Shown here: positions 6,161 through 6,360 of the stretch, piece by piece
Layout of the letters: every line of letters starts with the position of its first letter
How positions within the stretch are numbered: position 1 is the stretch's first letter
NCBI GenBank assembly: GCA_937942115.1
Contig: CALDFY010000364.1
Span: forward strand, 1 to 6,360
Source of the DNA: an uncultured Anaerolineae bacterium
GTDB lineage: Bacteria > Chloroflexota > Anaerolineae > B4-G1 > DUEL01
Reading direction: 5' to 3'
DNA length: 6,360 bases
The notes under the pieces: model-generated
Told to the model about the DNA's origin: nothing
Database searches by the model: none
What the model saw: the letters and a program-made list of their open reading frames with translations, nothing else
Position numbers and translations under genes: made by a program

Positions 6161-6180
6161 AGGTCGGCGAAGGCCGACCT
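6161..6180. repeat. Perfect 8-bp hairpin in the nested block
   Basis: AGGTCGGC (6161-6168) and GCCGACCT (6173-6180) are exact reverse complements around GAAG. It lies 8 bp after the preceding hairpin. Confidence 0.6.
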
Positions 6181-6258
6181 GGTTGCGAACGAAGTGAAGG
6201 GACCCGGCCGAAGGCCCAAAGAGGCTGACTTCAACGCTTGGTGTGAATTGTTATACGC

Positions 6259-6287
6259 TTGCGAAGTAGGACAGGGAGCAGTAAAAT
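6259..6287 (+). promoter_or_regulatory. Possible sigma70-type promoter for the right-edge gene
   Basis: TTGCGA (6259-6264, four of six consensus bases) and TAAAAT (6282-6287, five of six) are separated by 17 bases, ideal spacing. The predicted start near 6294 leaves a short leader before the ATG at 6318. This stretch (6231-6317) is visibly richer in A and T than the rest of the window. Confidence 0.5.
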
Positions 6288-6305
6288 ATGGAAAAATCTG
6301 CTGCC

Positions 6306-6311
6306 AGGAGG
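6306..6311 (+). promoter_or_regulatory. Ribosome binding site of the right-edge gene
   Basis: A perfect AGGAGG lies six bases ahead of the ATG at 6318. It fixes the start of the partial plus-strand gene and sets it apart from the upstream frame that runs through 6038-6331. Confidence 0.8.
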
Positions 6312-6317
6312 CTGAAA

Positions 6318-6360
6318 ATGGTAGACATTGAGACCTTCCTGATCACTTTGTTCGTACTGG
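6318..6360 (+). CDS. N-terminus of a partial gene, possibly a transposase
   Basis: Only 14 codons are visible, reading MVDIETFLITLFVL, and the frame is open to the window end. The start is supported by AGGAGG six bases upstream and by a possible promoter at 6259-6287. The DIETFL-x-TL-x-VL pattern reminds me of the N-termini of some insertion-sequence transposases, but fourteen residues cannot establish this. The A/T-richer sequence around it, compared with the GC-rich genes to the left, would fit acquired DNA. It is transcribed away from secG. If it is a transposase, the left end of the element should lie between the nested-hairpin block and the promoter, around 6200-6260. Confidence 0.55.
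   Translation, partial: MVDIETFLITLFVL

Larger units (their letters stand above)
6043..6201. other. Nested-hairpin block closed by a long-range inverted repeat
   Basis: CTTCACTTC (6045-6053) and GAAGTGAAG (6191-6199) are exact reverse complements, extending to 6043/6201 with one G-T pair. Between them lie four separate hairpins: 6068-6084 (6 bp), 6093-6115 (9 bp), 6129-6152 (10 bp) and 6161-6180 (8 bp). The whole could fold as a multibranch, cloverleaf-like structure in RNA or single-stranded DNA. No convincing gene is present. It could be a cluster of palindromic repeats, a small non-autonomous element or a structured RNA; nothing here decides among these. The closing stem alone could occur by chance. 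Confidence 0.5.

Noticed and set aside
5805..6331. Two overlapping plus-strand frames of 130 and 97 codons in the divergent intergenic region
   Set aside because: They translate palindromic repeats, lack ribosome binding sites at their starts, and the 97-codon frame overlaps the better-supported start at 6318.

Overview
This GC-rich window carries a compact, co-oriented minus-strand gene block, secG – family 5 ABC substrate-binding protein – receiver/Roadblock protein – polA, read from right to left. A second gene starts on the plus strand at the right edge and is cut by the window end. The high GC content, the phased 7-bp tandem repeats between genes, the many intergenic palindromes and the receiver–Roadblock protein together suggest a Chloroflexota (Anaerolineae-like) bacterium. 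That assignment is inference from style and was not tested by a search.

Layout. Positions 1-256 hold no convincing gene; they hold a run of about six hairpins plus a very G-rich tract with quadruplex potential, lying downstream of polA. Positions 257-3034 (minus) encode a full-length three-domain DNA polymerase I. Positions 3035-3076 are six tandem heptamers filling the gap to the next gene. Positions 3074-3844 (minus) encode a degenerate receiver domain fused to a Roadblock/LC7 domain. Positions 3846-3915 are ten more heptamers, running into the end of the next gene. Positions 3901-5577 (minus) encode a membrane-anchored extracytoplasmic solute-binding protein, and 5584-5814 (minus) encode SecG. 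Positions 5815-6317 are a 0.5-kb divergent intergenic region. It holds a good sigma70-type promoter firing left, a 20-bp perfect hairpin in the resulting leader, a 159-bp block of nested hairpins, and a second promoter and ribosome binding site for the plus-strand gene at 6318.

The four minus-strand genes probably form one transcription unit from the promoter at 5959-5986: the gaps are 6, 56 and 39 bp and no other clear promoter was seen. Their functions do not form one pathway (protein export, solute binding, signalling or polarity, DNA repair), so the grouping looks more like a housekeeping cluster than a dedicated system. I do not see a convincing new multi-gene system. The most unusual material is non-coding: heptamer repeats occupying the place of the ribosome binding sites of two genes, the long leader hairpin, and the nested-hairpin block.
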